A stretch of DNA of 64,000 nucleotides from Symsagittifera roscoffensis (lineage: Eukaryota; Xenacoelomorpha; Acoela; Convolutidae). The notes under the pieces were generated by a model. The model saw only the letters and a list, made by a program, of their open reading frames with translations. It was not told the DNA's origin and did not search any database. Shown in pieces: positions 1 through 11,919 of this stretch. Within the stretch, counting starts at the first letter, position 1, and each line of letters opens with the position of its first letter. The position numbers were made by a program, and so were the translations under genes. The stretch lies in the NCBI RefSeq assembly GCF_963678635.1, contig NC_087068.1, positions 19,453,789 through 19,517,788 on the forward strand, read 5' to 3'.

Positions 1-1189
1 TTCGATGAGAACAATCTCAACATCCAAAAAACATCGAAAATTCGTGTAAAAATTGAGTGGAGAAATTTTTTCAAACGTGAAACTCTTGCTGATCAAAACT
101 TTTGAGGAACATACTTTTGTTTCTGCAAAAGTTTCATCAACGACAATTACGTTGCAAAAAAGAAGCTTCCGCTCTTTTTCCTTTTCCACCCATATGTAAA
201 ATTTTTCCAGTGAAGTGTTGTTCAAATTATCCGATTACAAAAATTGACATGCGAACTTATAAGACCATGACAAACATATTTAGTTTTCATGCTTAACCTT
301 GTAAAACTCGTTGTTATACCATAAAAATGATGCCGATGTCAGGTGGGGAAAAAGAAGGAAAAAGAGTCCGAGTTTCGTTTTCCGTAGAGAAAAGGATGAA
401 TTTGATAACGAAGAGTGAAGAAAAAAAATGCCGTGACCGTTGTTCAAAAAATTAAGATGCATAATTTTTATAAATACTAAGGTAAATACGAACCTATACC
501 TACCCTAAACAAGTTATTTTGATCTGTCCCCCCGATTTGAACAGAGATACATATCGACTTGCTGAACGCCTTGGCCGACATGGAAGGACAGACTGGGCCA
601 ATTGCAAAAATACCAACAGTTTGAAAGCAATTACTGGAACAAGACAGTTTGGAACAATTATTGGAATTCTAGTTACTGGAACAAGACTAAATTAGTGTTA
701 GAAAAAAACTTGAAAACTGAAATACTATTCTAGAAACGCAAGTAATTAAGAGAAATTTTGAAAAATCTTTTACACTTTTTTAGCTTATTTGACGCCTGAA
801 GGTAATACGCCCACGACAAAAACGATCCTTTCTCTACGGTTTGCAAAACTTCGCCCCTGTCAGGATTTTTAAATTAGCAATGACATATAACAAAAAAAAT
901 CGTTTTTTCTAGTACTGAATTGAAATCTATGATTTTAAGCTCGTACAATTTTTTTTTGCAATTCCGAGGCAATACACGTAACATAAATTTCCCGTACATA
1001 AGGTTGATTATAATGTACACCCATTCGAGGTGTCGGTGAGGCCTGTACACTTATTTGCACTTACTTGCCTTATGATAACTGTTTACATTATCTTTTAAAT
1101 GCAAGTTAAACTTATTTGTTTGCGTTCTCTTCCCGCTCTCTGGACTTAAGATTTAGGGTAAGCTAGCAACAAAAACAAGTAAACAATCC

Positions 1190-1631
1190 TTTTTAACAAA
1201 AACTTCCGAAAAAGCAACTTCATTCTGAAAAACGTGCAAAAGAAAAAAACGATGATGATACCGACTTTAGCAGCAATCAACCAAAAAAACGGCACAGCCT
1301 TTCTTCAGCATCTAGTTTAAAAAGACAGCCTTCCGAAGAAAGCTACTGTAATCTAAAAAAACGCATAGCAGAGCCGATGAACAATTCAGCAACTCATGCG
1401 TCCGCACTCGATGTAAAAACTTCCTTGCCAACCATTTTAACAGCATCAATATTTTCTATCCCAGAAAAGTTTTTTTTTCAAGTGCAGCAATCTCTGCATC
1501 AACAGCAGCCGTCAATCTCACACTGCAACATCAACCAGGAGATGGGACTTCATATCATACGACAGCAAAAGCGACCCACAGAGCAGTCTCGATACACCAA
1601 CCAGCTTGCCGAAAAAAAACGAAACCATTGA
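1190..1631 (+). pseudogene. Lys/Ser-rich reading frame, possible retroelement ORF1 remnant
   Basis: An open frame runs for roughly 145 codons and is rich in lysine, arginine and serine in its first half (for example KRAKEKNDDD and QPKKRH), followed by a Gln/His-rich stretch. I recognise no domain. It lies about 450 bp upstream of a decayed LINE reverse transcriptase on the same strand, so an ORF1-type nucleic-acid-binding protein is possible, but that rests on position and composition only. It could equally be chance coding in AT-rich DNA. Confidence 0.25.
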
Positions 1632-1680
1632 TCAGAGCTTCGCCAAGAGATCGTCATCAGTTTCAACAAACTGATCACTA
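1470..1680 (+). repeat. Degenerate direct repeat, copy 1
   Basis: This stretch (CTGCATCAACAGCAGCCGTC and, further on, AGATCGTCATCAGTTT) resembles 3505-3730 in the same order and orientation. A shorter fragment of it recurs near 1786-1830 (GCTTTACCAACAGGTCATC). It is probably debris of one repeat family placed on both sides of the LINE relic. Confidence 0.45.
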
Positions 1681-2079
1681 ACTTCAAATCTTCTTTTTGA
1701 GAGGATGAGTCATGAATACTTCTGATTCAACAAAACTCTTGACGATAATTTTTTTTTGCAAAAGTTTCATCAAGAATAAGCAACCGAATCAATCTATGCT
1801 TTACCAACAGGTCATCATCGGTCTCACTAGTACCACCAAAATAAACTAAGTTTTTCCTCGCAAAAAAGGACTGATGAAAACACCTTGCTCATGAAACTCT
1901 GGTTAAAAATATTTCGGGATGATGTGAAATTTTGTTTTTGCGAATTTTCATCAGTGATAATTACATCAGTGACATATCTGAAAAACAAAATCTTTCCTGA
2001 TAACTTAAAAATTCCATTGTCAGTCCAGTAAACACAAAAGACGATCCAGAACTACCAAAAAAACTGCCGGCCAATTTCA

Positions 2080-2860
2080 AAGCAGGTGAATTATCAAAAG
2101 TAATCAAAAAAATTTTATACAAACAAATAAATCAGTATCTTTATCGCAAAACTTGTTAAGCAACACCCAAATCAGTTTTAGAACCTCCTATTCAACAATT
2201 GATGCAACATAAATCTGCATCGAATCTTTAAGAAAATGAATTGATAGCAGTGAATTTGTTGTTTGTTCTTTATTAGTTCTTTCCAAAACATTCGACCCTA
2301 TTGATCATAGGTTTCTATAACAAAAGATGACAACTCTGATAATCTTTTAAAGTATAGTTGAAATGATAAATTCTTTCATCAGCAATCGACAACAAAAACC
2401 CATTGTCAACAACACTGAATCAGACTGGATTTAACTGCTTCAACCTGTCCCTCAGGGCATCATTTTAAGACCCTTGATTTTCTGGCTGTATATCAACAAC
2501 TGAAGCAAACAATTACCTAATTCGTGCAAAGCAGTGTATTATGCAAATGACACGCTACTCTTTTGCGAAAACCAAGGTGCTGATTTAGCTGTAAAAGAAC
2601 TAGAATATACTTACAAAACTCATTAAACTTTTGTTATATGCATTCATTACAATTAAATTTCAAAAAAAACTTTCAATTACATTAGACCAAAACAAAACAT
2701 CATCAGATGAAAAAAGCAATGTCAATCATCTCGGAGTGATATTACATCAAATTCTATTGTTTCAAGAGGAAGTTAAAATGGTTCTAAGAAAATAATCTTG
2801 CAAAATTGAAACACTGCAATCAAACAAATTTCCTTTCTAATCAAAATTCGCCTTTTAACC
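2080..2860 (+). pseudogene. Non-LTR (LINE) reverse transcriptase, decayed
   Basis: Conceptual translation in shifting frames gives the RT blocks in the right order. First comes SKVIKKILYKQINQYLYR (entry region) near 2098. Next is LSKTFDPIDHRF near 2275, equivalent to the motif A block with its catalytic Asp. A run of SNRQQKPIV near 2380 precedes VPQGIIL near 2450, the motif B equivalent. Last is YYANDTLLF near 2540, motif C with the first Asp of the usual ADD changed to Asn. Several stops and frameshifts interrupt it, so it is inactive. The motif spelling fits the Jockey/CR1-like group of LINEs. No endonuclease was recognised upstream, and the copy is probably 5' truncated. Confidence 0.75.
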
Positions 2861-3504
2861 ATAAACGTACTAGTTACATGTCATGTACCTTTTTCGGTCG
2901 TACTTTCGAACGGAACATCAGCAAACTCAATTATTGATTTTACTGGTTTGTGTTAATTTTGACTCATCGTCTGATTCAAAATTGAAATATAAAATAACGC
3001 CAATATCCATGTTTCCTGATTGAAAACTAATATGCCTTTTTTGAGAGCAAAAAACAACTGTTACCTGCCTCCTATTCAAAAATTCAATATAAAATCCCCC
3101 ATATAGACACATTCATGAGAACCGATAATTTAATTTTCTTAGAAAGATATAACGGGCAATACAGAGAAAACTCGTTTTTTTAAGCAATCAGTAATGTTAT
3201 GGAATATGCTTATCGATGATAAAACTAGTTATGGGATATATAGTAACTTACAGGCGAGCAAAGATCAAATTTAAGAATCATTTTCTGTCATGATTTAAGG
3301 AAGATCTATCAGTGGCAGCCTATTGTAACATCGTGGATTAGATTTAAGTTCATTTAGGGAAAAACAGTAACTCAATTCTAATTCTTTTACCAATGATTAA
3401 AAAACAACGTGTTAGTATTGTAAACTGATTTTCATTTCGTTTTTTAATAATATCTGGCATACACTTGCTCATTTGAAACTAAATGTTTTTTGCTTTTTAA
3501 GCGT

Positions 3505-3730
3505 TTGTCTTTTTTCTTTTGCATCAGCACCAACCTCTGCATCAACAACAGCCATCAGTTTTAAGCAAGGACATCAACCAGCAGAGAAAATTTCAATTCA
3601 GGCGACAACAAGCAAGCCATCGAACAATTTCGATACGAGAACAAATTTACCGACTCAATAAGCAACAATTTGATTAATGCTTTACCAACAGATCGTCATC
3701 AGTTTTAACAATATGAACAGTAAATTCATT
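3505..3730 (+). repeat. Degenerate direct repeat, copy 2
   Basis: Same orientation as 1470-1680, sharing CTCTGCATCAACAACAGCC, GACATCAACCAGCAG and ACAGATCGTCATCAGTTTTA. It sits downstream of the LINE relic. A short open frame here begins with a hydrophobic stretch that looks like a signal peptide, but it is part of the repeat and has no ATG start. Confidence 0.45.
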
Positions 3731-4453
3731 TCTTTTCATAACAGGATTAGTAATTAAAACCCCTCAGTCTTGATATTTTTGTTGAATAAGCCACTTGAGA
3801 TTGATATAAACATTTTACGAAAATTTCAAAAACAAAAGTTAAACCGCAGAAAAAATTCAATTTTCAGAGAGTCAAATAAAAATGAAATTTAAGCGTGAAC
3901 ACAAAAAAGCTTTTCTTTTTTTTCGACGACAAAAATAAAATGATGTAAAAAATTTTTTGATGAGTTTGACCCGACTTTGGAAACAGTTTATTATGATTTG
4001 CTACCCCAAATTGACCAGTGCTACAAATCTAATAGCTTACCTTGATTTTCAATGACCGACATGCAGTTACCGACCTTGCCCATTGCGTAATCACGAAATT
4101 TTGTAGACAACTGACGAAAAGTTTTTGAAGACAGGAGAAAGTAATTTTTCAGAGTGAAAATTGAAAACTAATTTAATTTAGAAACTGAGTTATTTTCGAT
4201 GGGTATAACTCATAGAGTAATTTCGGATAGGGGTACACCGTCTGCTCGTCACGCTATCTTATTTTCGGCCGGATAGATTCGTGCAACTTCTTAGTCTAAT
4301 ACCGATCCTAATCTTACTCTTATACTATCTAGTCTCAGGTTGTTTAACTAGTCTCTGCTAGGCTCAATAGATCTAGGGTATACTGGTTTATTGCGGCTGC
4401 TGAAGTACTCGGGAGAGTTCAACTAATTTCTAAGTTAAATTCAAATCTCTCTG

Positions 4454-4481
4454 GTGCTGAAATTACAAGTAATTTCAGCAC
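4454..4481. repeat. Perfect 13-bp inverted repeat
   Basis: GTGCTGAAATTAC at 4454-4466 is followed by AA and its exact reverse complement at 4469-4481. It lies upstream of the BEL/Pao gag remnant, where the 5' LTR or leader of that element would be expected. A hairpin in an LTR transcript or a small palindromic insertion are both possible. Confidence 0.8.
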
Positions 4482-4514
4482 TTACAAATAAGTGGATTGT
4501 TAGTTAGATGGATC

Positions 4515-4571
4515 ATGATTGGTTAATATTAAATACTTTACATTGGTAAAATATCTAATTTATCCAATCAT
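4515..4571. repeat. Imperfect 27-bp inverted repeat
   Basis: ATGATTGG at 4515-4522 pairs with CCAATCAT at 4564-4571, and the AT-rich sequence between them also pairs imperfectly around a short centre. It directly follows the perfect palindrome at 4454-4481. Both may belong to the leader or LTR of the BEL/Pao relic. Confidence 0.6.
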
Positions 4572-4734
4572 AAAATGTAGTTTAGATCAGGTTCCAAAAC
4601 GCAAGTAAATATAATTTTAATATTTGAAGTGTTACCCTCGAGTTTCATAGTTTACACGCCGTCTCATGAGAAAAATCTCACTGCAGAAAAGACCTTTTGA
4701 TCATCGGCTGACAACATAACTCCCCTGCCAGGAG

Positions 4735-5487
4735 GTGTTTTCTTTGCAATTGCAATTGATCAAAAGCAATCAGTTTCATTGCATTGCTTCAGTTTATACT
4801 TCACCCTCTGTAAAAGGTTCCAAGTGCAGTAAACTTACGTTTATTGTAATTCAAAACCAAAATACCATTCTAGAAGCGCAACTAACTAGAAAAATTGATA
4901 ACCCTGCGTTACCGTTCAACCCTTTAATTACATGTTGGCTACCGGCGAACCTTTCCGCAGCAAAAACTAGCAAACCACTGTGCCAATCAGCCAAATTTTT
5001 GCCAAAAAAAAGATCAACTTCCAGAACTTTCGGCAAATTTGTCCGCAACAAAAACGAGCAGACCACTGCGACAATCAGCCAAATTTTTTTTCCAAAAAAA
5101 GAACTACCTCCAGAAATTGATTTCAGAAAAGCAAATCAATCAACAACTGGAGTTGCCTGCAACAATGCAGTGCTTAGGTCAGCTCCACGGAAAATTCAGA
5201 GAATTTTTGAGCATAACAACATATTGTCATTATTTCATCGATTGCTACATGTTTTTTCATTTTTCCTTAGCAACCTCGTTGAAAACGAAATATGCTTGAC
5301 TCTTGCATTTGCAAATGACTCCAGCTCGACTATTTATGTACATTTTGCAATCGAAACAAAAACCGACATCGAGCCATCAATAATGGATTTCATCACAAAA
5401 GCGGTATTCTTTGTGCATTCTGCAACCAAGATTACCACTCTTCCTGTTGCGACAAGTACAACCATTCATCAAAAAGACGTAAGATGA
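4735..5487 (+). pseudogene. BEL/Pao gag-like remnant (250-codon open frame)
   Basis: The longest open frame at the 5' side of the BEL/Pao relic; it has no ATG and opens at GTG. In the next frame, near 5412-5490, a zinc-knuckle-like stretch reads CAFCNQDYHSSCCDKY, close to the CX2CX4HX4C knuckle of BEL gag proteins, and it is followed by Lys/Arg as in that family. The rest is not recognisable. The frame contains a tandem 88-bp duplication at 4954-5125. The protein is therefore read in pieces from two frames and is unlikely to be functional. Confidence 0.5.
4954..5125 (+). repeat. Tandem 88-bp duplication
   Basis: The unit starting TCCGCAGCAAAAAC at 4954 is repeated from 5042 (TCCGCAACAAAAAC), both containing CAATCAGCCAAATTTT and a long A run. 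The copies differ by scattered substitutions, so the duplication is not recent. It lies inside the gag-like part of the BEL/Pao relic. Confidence 0.8.
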
Positions 5488-6504
5488 GCTTTCTTCCTCT
5501 CGAAAAGCCTTAGCTTTAATTCCTTGGGACTTGTCGCAGCTTATGATAGAGGAATACTCCCCAAGCAAAGGTGTGTAACAGGCAACCGATAGTATCACAG
5601 CAGCTTCCTCAAAGAAAAATCGAATACCCACGGTTTACTTCTTCTCTGCTACTTCATGTGCGAGTTACGTTAAATTCGCTCAAGAACACAAGTACATTAG
5701 CACTTAGAGTTTCCTAGACAACGGTAGCAACGACAGCTACATGCAACAATTGACTGCCGATTACGTACAACTACGAGCAAGCCAAATTAAGAAAGAAATT
5801 TTCATCTAAGGATTGCTTGACCGGAGGAACATCTACCGATCTTACGGTAATCTCTGCGACGTTACATTTCCCGATTTTGATAACAATTAAGCCTATTTTT
5901 CCTTCGAACAAGCAACATCGACTTGATTAGAACAACGTCGTTTATCAACACAGATCTGACACTGCCTCGCAAGCAAAATCAACAGCCTATGAACTGACAG
6001 CAACTTCAATCGACTTCATTACATTAACGTCAATTATCAAAAGATCTGACAACCACCGCGAGAAATTGAACAGCTCATGAATTGATCCTACAAGTCCCAC
6101 CTGAGGAAGAAAAGCCTTTGATGGATCTCATAGAAGTCACGGTCAAAACTGACAGGAACTTGAAACACTATGGAAGCATAATTCAATTTTGCCAAACAAA
6201 AAAGCTTCAGCATTCTAGCAGCTCAGAAATTCGAGAAAAGGTAAGAGTAACCAAAGACTATTTCAGAAAACTTTTAAACATTGAAATACTTGCGGCAGGA
6301 TGAAATATACCCAAACACGGATTCAACAACCCCAACAACTCCAAAAACGATGCCATGTCTCCAACAAAAAAGCCAGATAAAAAATTATTTGCCTCAACGA
6401 TCTGCTTTTGAAGGGAAATGACCTACTCAGCAGTTTTCTTGATAAAAAATTGTAAATTTTGCGACCGCAAACACACAATCAGCGCCGAAATAAAAGGGAA
6501 GTGA
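5488..6504 (+). pseudogene. BEL/Pao protease region and start of RT, heavily decayed
   Basis: Near 5710 the translation reads FLDNGSNDSYM, which fits the aspartic protease active-site block of BEL elements (LLD-x-GS-x-x-S-F/Y-I). Downstream, fragments in different frames are separated by stops, and a 73-codon open frame at 6082-6303 has no recognisable motif. RT motifs A and B were not found, so this part is either deleted or too decayed to read. Confidence 0.45.
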
Positions 6505-6885
6505 TTGCAAGTATCTTTTAAACGTGCGACAAAAAGGAGTTTTCTGCAACTTCTAATGGAAATCAATAGACCAGGAGTCTATGAAAAAATCCGTTTGGTC
6601 AAGAAAGCAAGGTGCTGCCACACTTGTGCTGATTTTGAACAGGAAACTTGGTTCAAGAACAAAGAATCGTCTTTGTTCCATGTGAAAGATCTTGTCCTCA
6701 ACAATTTTTCTTGGACGAGTTCTACGATCCAACTAACAGCATCTGTGAAGCTCAAAGACCATTCATTAACTCTTCGGCGATTTTGTTTTTCAGCTTGTAG
6801 GTTCAACATCACGAAGTGGATACAAACCATAACAAAGAGCGACATCATTGCATTATTTTTTGAAGAACATCAAGGTTTGATTTGA
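6505..6885 (+). pseudogene. BEL/Pao reverse transcriptase C-terminal part
   Basis: A 126-codon open frame whose end reads CRFNITKWIQTITKSDI followed by EEHQ. This matches the conserved block of BEL/Pao elements at the end of the RT palm, where a Gly/Cys-Phe-x-Leu-Thr-Lys-Trp motif is followed by a Ser-Asn-rich stretch and Glu-Glu. The YxDD box that should precede it is not readable. There is no ATG at the frame start. It is an internal slice of the pol pseudogene. Confidence 0.55.
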
Positions 6886-7049
6886 CAAAAAATATTTTTT
6901 TGTAGTTTTCCGACTTATTTCTTATAAACAACTTTTCTCATGAAATTTAGCGGGACACTCATAGCTCAGTGAAACGTCGCCAATCACTCTTTTACTTCCT
7001 TGCCATTCAAACTCTTTGATTTGCTAGAAAAAAAACCAACTCAACTAAA

Positions 7050-7720
7050 TCTGCTTTTCACTTTATCAGTAGTGTTCAACCCAAAATGAATTGATGCACA
7101 TGTTGCTATTATTCTCCTAAATTTGCAGTAAAATGATTAAAAACATGACTTTCATTGGACAAACCTCTCAGCAACGACAACCTGCCTGAACTTTTCACAT
7201 TAGTAAGTCAAATCCGCCATCTCAAATCAGTGAGCTTCGCTCGCTTGGGTTTTGAAAAGAGTTACTCAAATTGGCATGTTTCATTTGCTTCCTAAGCCAC
7301 TCTTGCTTCTGTGGCCAATTTTCTGTACATGAATTGGTTCGTAAATCTTAGAAGTATATCGCACTAGTTCAAATAAACAATTGCAGTGCGGTAATTTAGG
7401 ATAGTATACGCAAACTGGAATTACATGGAGCCGGCAAGCAAAATTCTTCGAGAGTGAATAGCCATTCCGCCTAGAAGAAATCTGTTTATCAACTGACACT
7501 AGCTCCATTCTAAAAAGAGTTTCTGGATCTGAAAGAAAGACAGCATACATTTGTAGCCAACAATGTTGGACAAACTCGAGACCCCTCTAGTCTCTCAATC
7601 AAAATACTACCAAAGGAAATTTTAAAACCGTAGACGACGCAACCCGAGGAAATCTTTTCAACTAAAACAAACTTAACTTTTTCTATGGACCTGATTTTCT
7701 TTAGCAACATAACAGCACTG
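7050..7720 (+). pseudogene. BEL/Pao RNase H and linker, decayed
   Basis: Three landmarks of the BEL/Pao pol appear in order. Near 7179-7254 LPELFTLVSQIRHLKSVSF matches the stretch before RNase H. Near 7546 HTFVANNVGQTRD matches the FVANRV block after RNase H. Near 7634 DDATRGN, followed near 7687 by GPDFL, matches the NPADxATRG...GPxFL block that leads into the integrase. The sequence between them changes frame and contains stops. This order fixes the family as BEL/Pao rather than Ty3 or Copia. Confidence 0.65.
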
Positions 7721-7954
7721 GCCCAGGCTAGTTCTATTTACACAGACTATGCGTGCATCAAGGTTTTCCTTCTTCTAAGGAAGACGCAGATGAGAAAAAC
7801 CACCAACAGTCTTCATCACTCAATCTCAGACCGTCAACTCCAGCAGTTTTTTAAATTTCAAACAAAAGAATATCAGAAAGGACTCAAATGCAAGGAGCAT
7901 TTGCTTTCCGGCTCATAGCAGTGGATTGAACCAACTCGAAGGTTAACATTCGAA

Positions 7955-8840
7955 GTGTTTTCCGCAAAGCGTCACCGGATACAACTTTATCGTTTTCCCT
8001 TGAAAAACACTACATTGGTTCTTTTGGAACCTTCGTCACTCACACGGCCAATGCTGACAACAAACGACTTGGAATATGTCTATCAATATGTTCATGGCAC
8101 CTCGAAATGTCGAAATTTTTTTGACGATACAATCCTGGCGGCCCTTTGCTTTTTCTTTGCAAGAATTGGATTGCCTTCAATCATGTTTTCCAAGAATGTC
8201 ATGAAATTCACAGCAGCCACAAAAAATTCTCCGGAAACCTTCGACTCCAGAGATGTTGTAGAGTTTTCAGAAACTGTCAAGTTCTTTGAAACTTCAACCG
8301 ATCTCATGTGGCTTATTTCAGATCGATCGGGTATGGGAAGTCCTCATCCGAAAATTGTCGAATGCAAGGGATGCCATCATTGTAAGCCAGACTTTGACGG
8401 AAGATAACCTCAATACAGTTCAATTCAGACCGATCACCGCAGTATCTTCATCTTCTAACCAAACTGAAGCCTTCACACCCAACCGTTTTCTTTTCGTTCG
8501 TGCCACCTGAAATATTATAGCCACCTTCAGTTATCAGTAAACAGAGGAAAGTTGGCCAGCAGCTCTCAAATTAAGTATGCATACGACTTCTGGAAGACTT
8601 TGTAACATTTCTCCTTTCCCGCCAGAAAAAAGCTGCCATAACGCTGAAAATAGCCATCGGACAGCCAGTTCTGATATCCGAAGAGTGCACTCTGCAAATT
8701 TTGTGGCCTCTTAAGTGCACTGAATCCCCCATTCGATCACACGACGATCAAGTTAGACAAAACAACGTGCGCACTCGACGTGGCATTGTAAAACTTCCCG
8801 CAATACGACTTGCCCCCATTTGCTCTTAAATTTGGTCCTA
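7955..8840 (+). pseudogene. BEL/Pao integrase and C-terminal tail
   Basis: Frame 7955-8407 contains ILAALCFFFARIGLPSIMFS, equivalent to the BEL integrase core (FLxALRRFxARRGxPxxIxSDN), with the catalytic SDN changed to SKN. Frame 8286-8510 continues with VWEVLIRKL, LTEDNLNTV and TPNRFLF, matching the WERxVRxxK, LTxEEFxTV and LTPxHFL blocks. Around 8620-8830 the tail GQPVLISEE, ILWPL and VRTRRGIVKLPAIRLAPI matches the GDLVLI...WPLGRV...VRTxxGxxxRPxxKLxPL domain that ends BEL pol. At least two frameshifts separate these parts. Confidence 0.75.
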
Positions 8841-9369
8841 GAAGAATATTCACTTTCTTGAATCAAAGAAGTCGAGATAACATTACCGACACGATTGATT
8901 GACTATCCCCTTATCAGCCAAAATTGATCGCTTTGCAGCAAAAAAAAATTATTCATTTCTAACACTTTCAGCAGTTTCTTTCCAGTATCATACAAGACAT
9001 GCATGGCCAACAAATCACTCTGTGCGACTCATCTCTGTAATTAAGAATCAGAAGCAACCTGTATCAGATTTTGCAAGAATGCATCATTCAAAAATTGATA
9101 ATTTTTTAAGGAGCTTATCGTCTGTCGAAGACAACACTTTACCGCATTAATTGCAACAATAATGTTTTGAGTCTCCCTACTTAAGTCGACGATTCTACAA
9201 TCGATGACTCAACCAGGAACACAACACTTCGACTACAACAAGGACGTTAATGAAAAAGGCAAAGACTCGACTTTGACGTCGACAACGCCCACTTTAGCTG
9301 TACTAAGATTTTAGGGCTAAGTTTTGCAAACCCCGCCTAACCCCATAACAACTTTTCATATTTCATTTT
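8841..9369. other. Unassigned stretch after the BEL/Pao pol
   Basis: One open frame (8899-9150, 83 codons, TTG-type start) has no recognisable motif. A 3' LTR of the BEL/Pao element would be expected about here, but no copy of the 4.2-4.7 kb sequence was found by eye before the assembly gap. Confidence 0.4.
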
Positions 9370-9569
9370 NNNNNNNNNNNNNNNNNNNNNNNNNNNNNNN
9401 NNNNNNNNNNNNNNNNNNNNNNNNNNNNNNNNNNNNNNNNNNNNNNNNNNNNNNNNNNNNNNNNNNNNNNNNNNNNNNNNNNNNNNNNNNNNNNNNNNNN
9501 NNNNNNNNNNNNNNNNNNNNNNNNNNNNNNNNNNNNNNNNNNNNNNNNNNNNNNNNNNNNNNNNNNNNN
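9370..9569. other. Assembly gap (200 N)
   Basis: Exactly 200 unknown bases, a typical placeholder for a scaffold join of unknown size. Nothing on either side should be assumed to be contiguous; the missing 3' end of the BEL/Pao element could lie in it. Confidence 0.99.
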
Positions 9570-10329
9570 ACAAGGATAGAGTTTTCCGACCACAGTCTTA
9601 AAAAAATACAAAAACGCTTTCTCAAACTGGTGTCGTTTTTTTTCTGCATGTTGTGATAAAAAAAGGTGTGAACGAAAAAAACAACTTATGCATATTTGAG
9701 AGTCATTGTAAAATAGGTCAATTGGAAAACAGTTTTTGAAGGAAAATGACTAGAAAAACAAAAAAACCTTTAAAAAAATTTGAAAAAATTTCAAATTATT
9801 TTTCGCATTTTTTGCAGAAGCTTTTTGAATGTTCAATTCTTTGATTCGCAGCTCAAAATTGCGCTAAAAACTCCAAAAACTACCTTTACTTAGGTAGAAC
9901 TAAGTTTTCAACGCTTAAATTAGGTTTATTAACACAGTCACTTTATTGGCTCGAAATTTCAAACCGGTTTTTCTCGACACTGAGAAAAAATTTCGAATTA
10001 CGACTGAAAGGGCTTCAATATGATATATCACTCGACCCATTCTGATGATTATTTGTGTTACCTGATTTTGCCTGAAAAAAAAAACTAAAACACACCCGAA
10101 TACAAAGTTCCTCTCCCTTTTCAATGGTCGGCACGATAGAGTATTATTTTTTTTGTCTTTGATGGCCGAACAAAAAGTCTATAGATTAGCTCAAACTATG
10201 ATTCGCGCGCACTAAACTTCTCGTGCCGCAGCCAAAGGGCAGTGCAGCGGAGCGAGAATTAGATCAAAGCGGTCCCTTCTTTGCCAATTCGCTACTATGA
10301 ACTATTTTACCAACTTAGCTAATTGCTAT
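9570..10329. other. AT-rich non-coding stretch
   Basis: No supported gene. A more GC-rich island at about 10195-10310 contains an imperfect hairpin (TTCTCGTGCCGCAG pairing loosely with GCAGCGGAGCGAGAA, 10219-10260), which may be the edge of an old DNA transposon. Confidence 0.4.
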
Positions 10330-10510
10330 TGTTCCGACTTTGGACGAAAGTGACGCAATATTGGTGCTCGGGGTGTTTTTTTTCTTGACAATTTCTCTAG
10401 ACAACCGTCGAAGGCATTGACGTCCTGAACTCAAATTCGAAAAGATGTTTTAACTGCGATCAATTTTCGGGAAATATTGGGGATTGGAAATTGCCAATTT
10501 GGCTAAATTG
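10330..10510 (+). repeat. Degenerate dispersed repeat, copy 1
   Basis: Landmarks TTCCGACTTTGGACGAAAG, GTGCTCGGGGTGTT, CGAAGGCATTGACGTC and GAAATTGCCAATTTGGC occur in the same order at 11130-11350, with a third partial copy near 11417-11475 (GGTGCTGGGGGTTGTTTTTG). No coding is evident. The family is unknown. Confidence 0.5.
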
Positions 10511-11129
10511 GGTTGCGATATATTTCGAGCTAATAACGCGTAGGCGTGTAGGGGTTAATTCGATGTTTTTTTAAAAAAATATATCGATTCATTTTTAGAA
10601 CCGAACAGTAAAGACCTTAAATGCAGTCGGAACATTCGGGGCCCTAATACGAGCAAATGTTTTCCTTAAATTTTACTATTTATCTTATTCTGAGAGTTGT
10701 CTTTTGTTGCGAGTTATTGCATGAGAAAAGCAGATCAAAAAATGAGCTGACTTTTTTGGTAATCAGATGAAAAAGGAACCGCGGACATATTTCACAAAGA
10801 ATTTTTAATGCGGATCAAATACAGCCAGCATCTGTTGGGATATTGCATAAAATTTGAGGTTTAAATTGAAGATTAAAAGTTTTTGATCTGCGGAGGTCAA
10901 CCTGGGGGATCCCCGGTAGAACGTAAGCTGATTTCTTGTGTATTTCCACTCCAAATGCGCTGCTTCTCTGGCCTGAAAAAAATTGATTCTTTTAAGCAAC
11001 AACTTTTTTCAGAACATTTCGACATGAAGCTTAAATCTTAAAATTGTTTAGTTTTCGACGTGTGAATGTAACCTAAAGCTTAGTTGTGTTATAGGGCTGT
11101 CAAAAAACGGTGGAGTTGAGTATTTGCAG

Positions 11130-11350
11130 CTTTTTGTTCCGTTTTAGACGAACGTGACGGAATATTTGTGCTGGTGTTTTTCTCTGAATGAATTTCGCTT
11201 TTTCAACTAGCAATTTTTGAACAAATTTTTGAAAAATCATTCGAAAGGTATTGTTGTCTTGAGCTCAAACTAAAAAAATTACCTGTAATCTTTTTGATAT
11301 AATTAAGGTTACGTAGATTAGATAGATATTGCCAGTTTGGCCAATTGAGA
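11130..11350 (+). repeat. Degenerate dispersed repeat, copy 2
   Basis: Shares ordered landmarks with 10330-10510 (TTCCGTTTTAGACGAACGTG, TGTGCTGGTGTTTTT, CGAAAGGTATTGTTGTC, ATTGCCAGTTTGGCCAATT). The spacing differs by small insertions, so it is an old copy. Confidence 0.5.
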
Positions 11351-11919
11351 ACAATTAACGTCTTAGAAATTGTTCCAAATTGAATGGAGACATTTTTGTT
11401 TTAACTGTTAAAAAAGTGAGGAATATAGGTGCTGGGGGTTGTTTTTGTCCCGACTTTTGAAGAAATTGACGAATACAAAAAAAATGATTGATTTTTTCAG
11501 ACTAGTTTTCAAAATAGATTTTTCACGGAGGATCGATCCTTGGATTGTGTTGGTTCCGTTGATTTCGCACTCCACTAAATTAACTTTCTATCACCATTAC
11601 GAGGCCAAACTGTGCATTTTATGCATTGTATGCGGATTCCGCAACAAGGACGCTCCCTTTAATCTTCTTTTGTTCTGTAATTTCTTTTGATCCTTCCGAC
11701 AAAATTTTAACATGTTTAAAGACTTGTCTCTGGAATCCAGGACTATACAGACACAAAATTGTGCGCCTATCCTGTGCACAGTTTGGCCCCGTAATGACAC
11801 GATTCTAGGTACGCTGAAGGTGTAACGCGGTTTATGTACGCTGGAGAGTTATTACGAACTACAAATTGTTTTAAAATGAAATTGTCTTGTTAAATTTATA
11901 CACAAATCAAATTTCAGCA

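Noticed and set aside
3473-3661. Short frame with a signal-peptide-like start
   Set aside because: No ATG, and the sequence is a copy of a degenerate repeat at 1470-1680.
9324-9656. Open frames across the N run
   Set aside because: They exist only because N codons are read as X; there is no sequence evidence.
11439-11808. Overlapping frames on both strands
   Set aside because: AT-rich non-coding region without motifs; frames are short and in conflict with each other.
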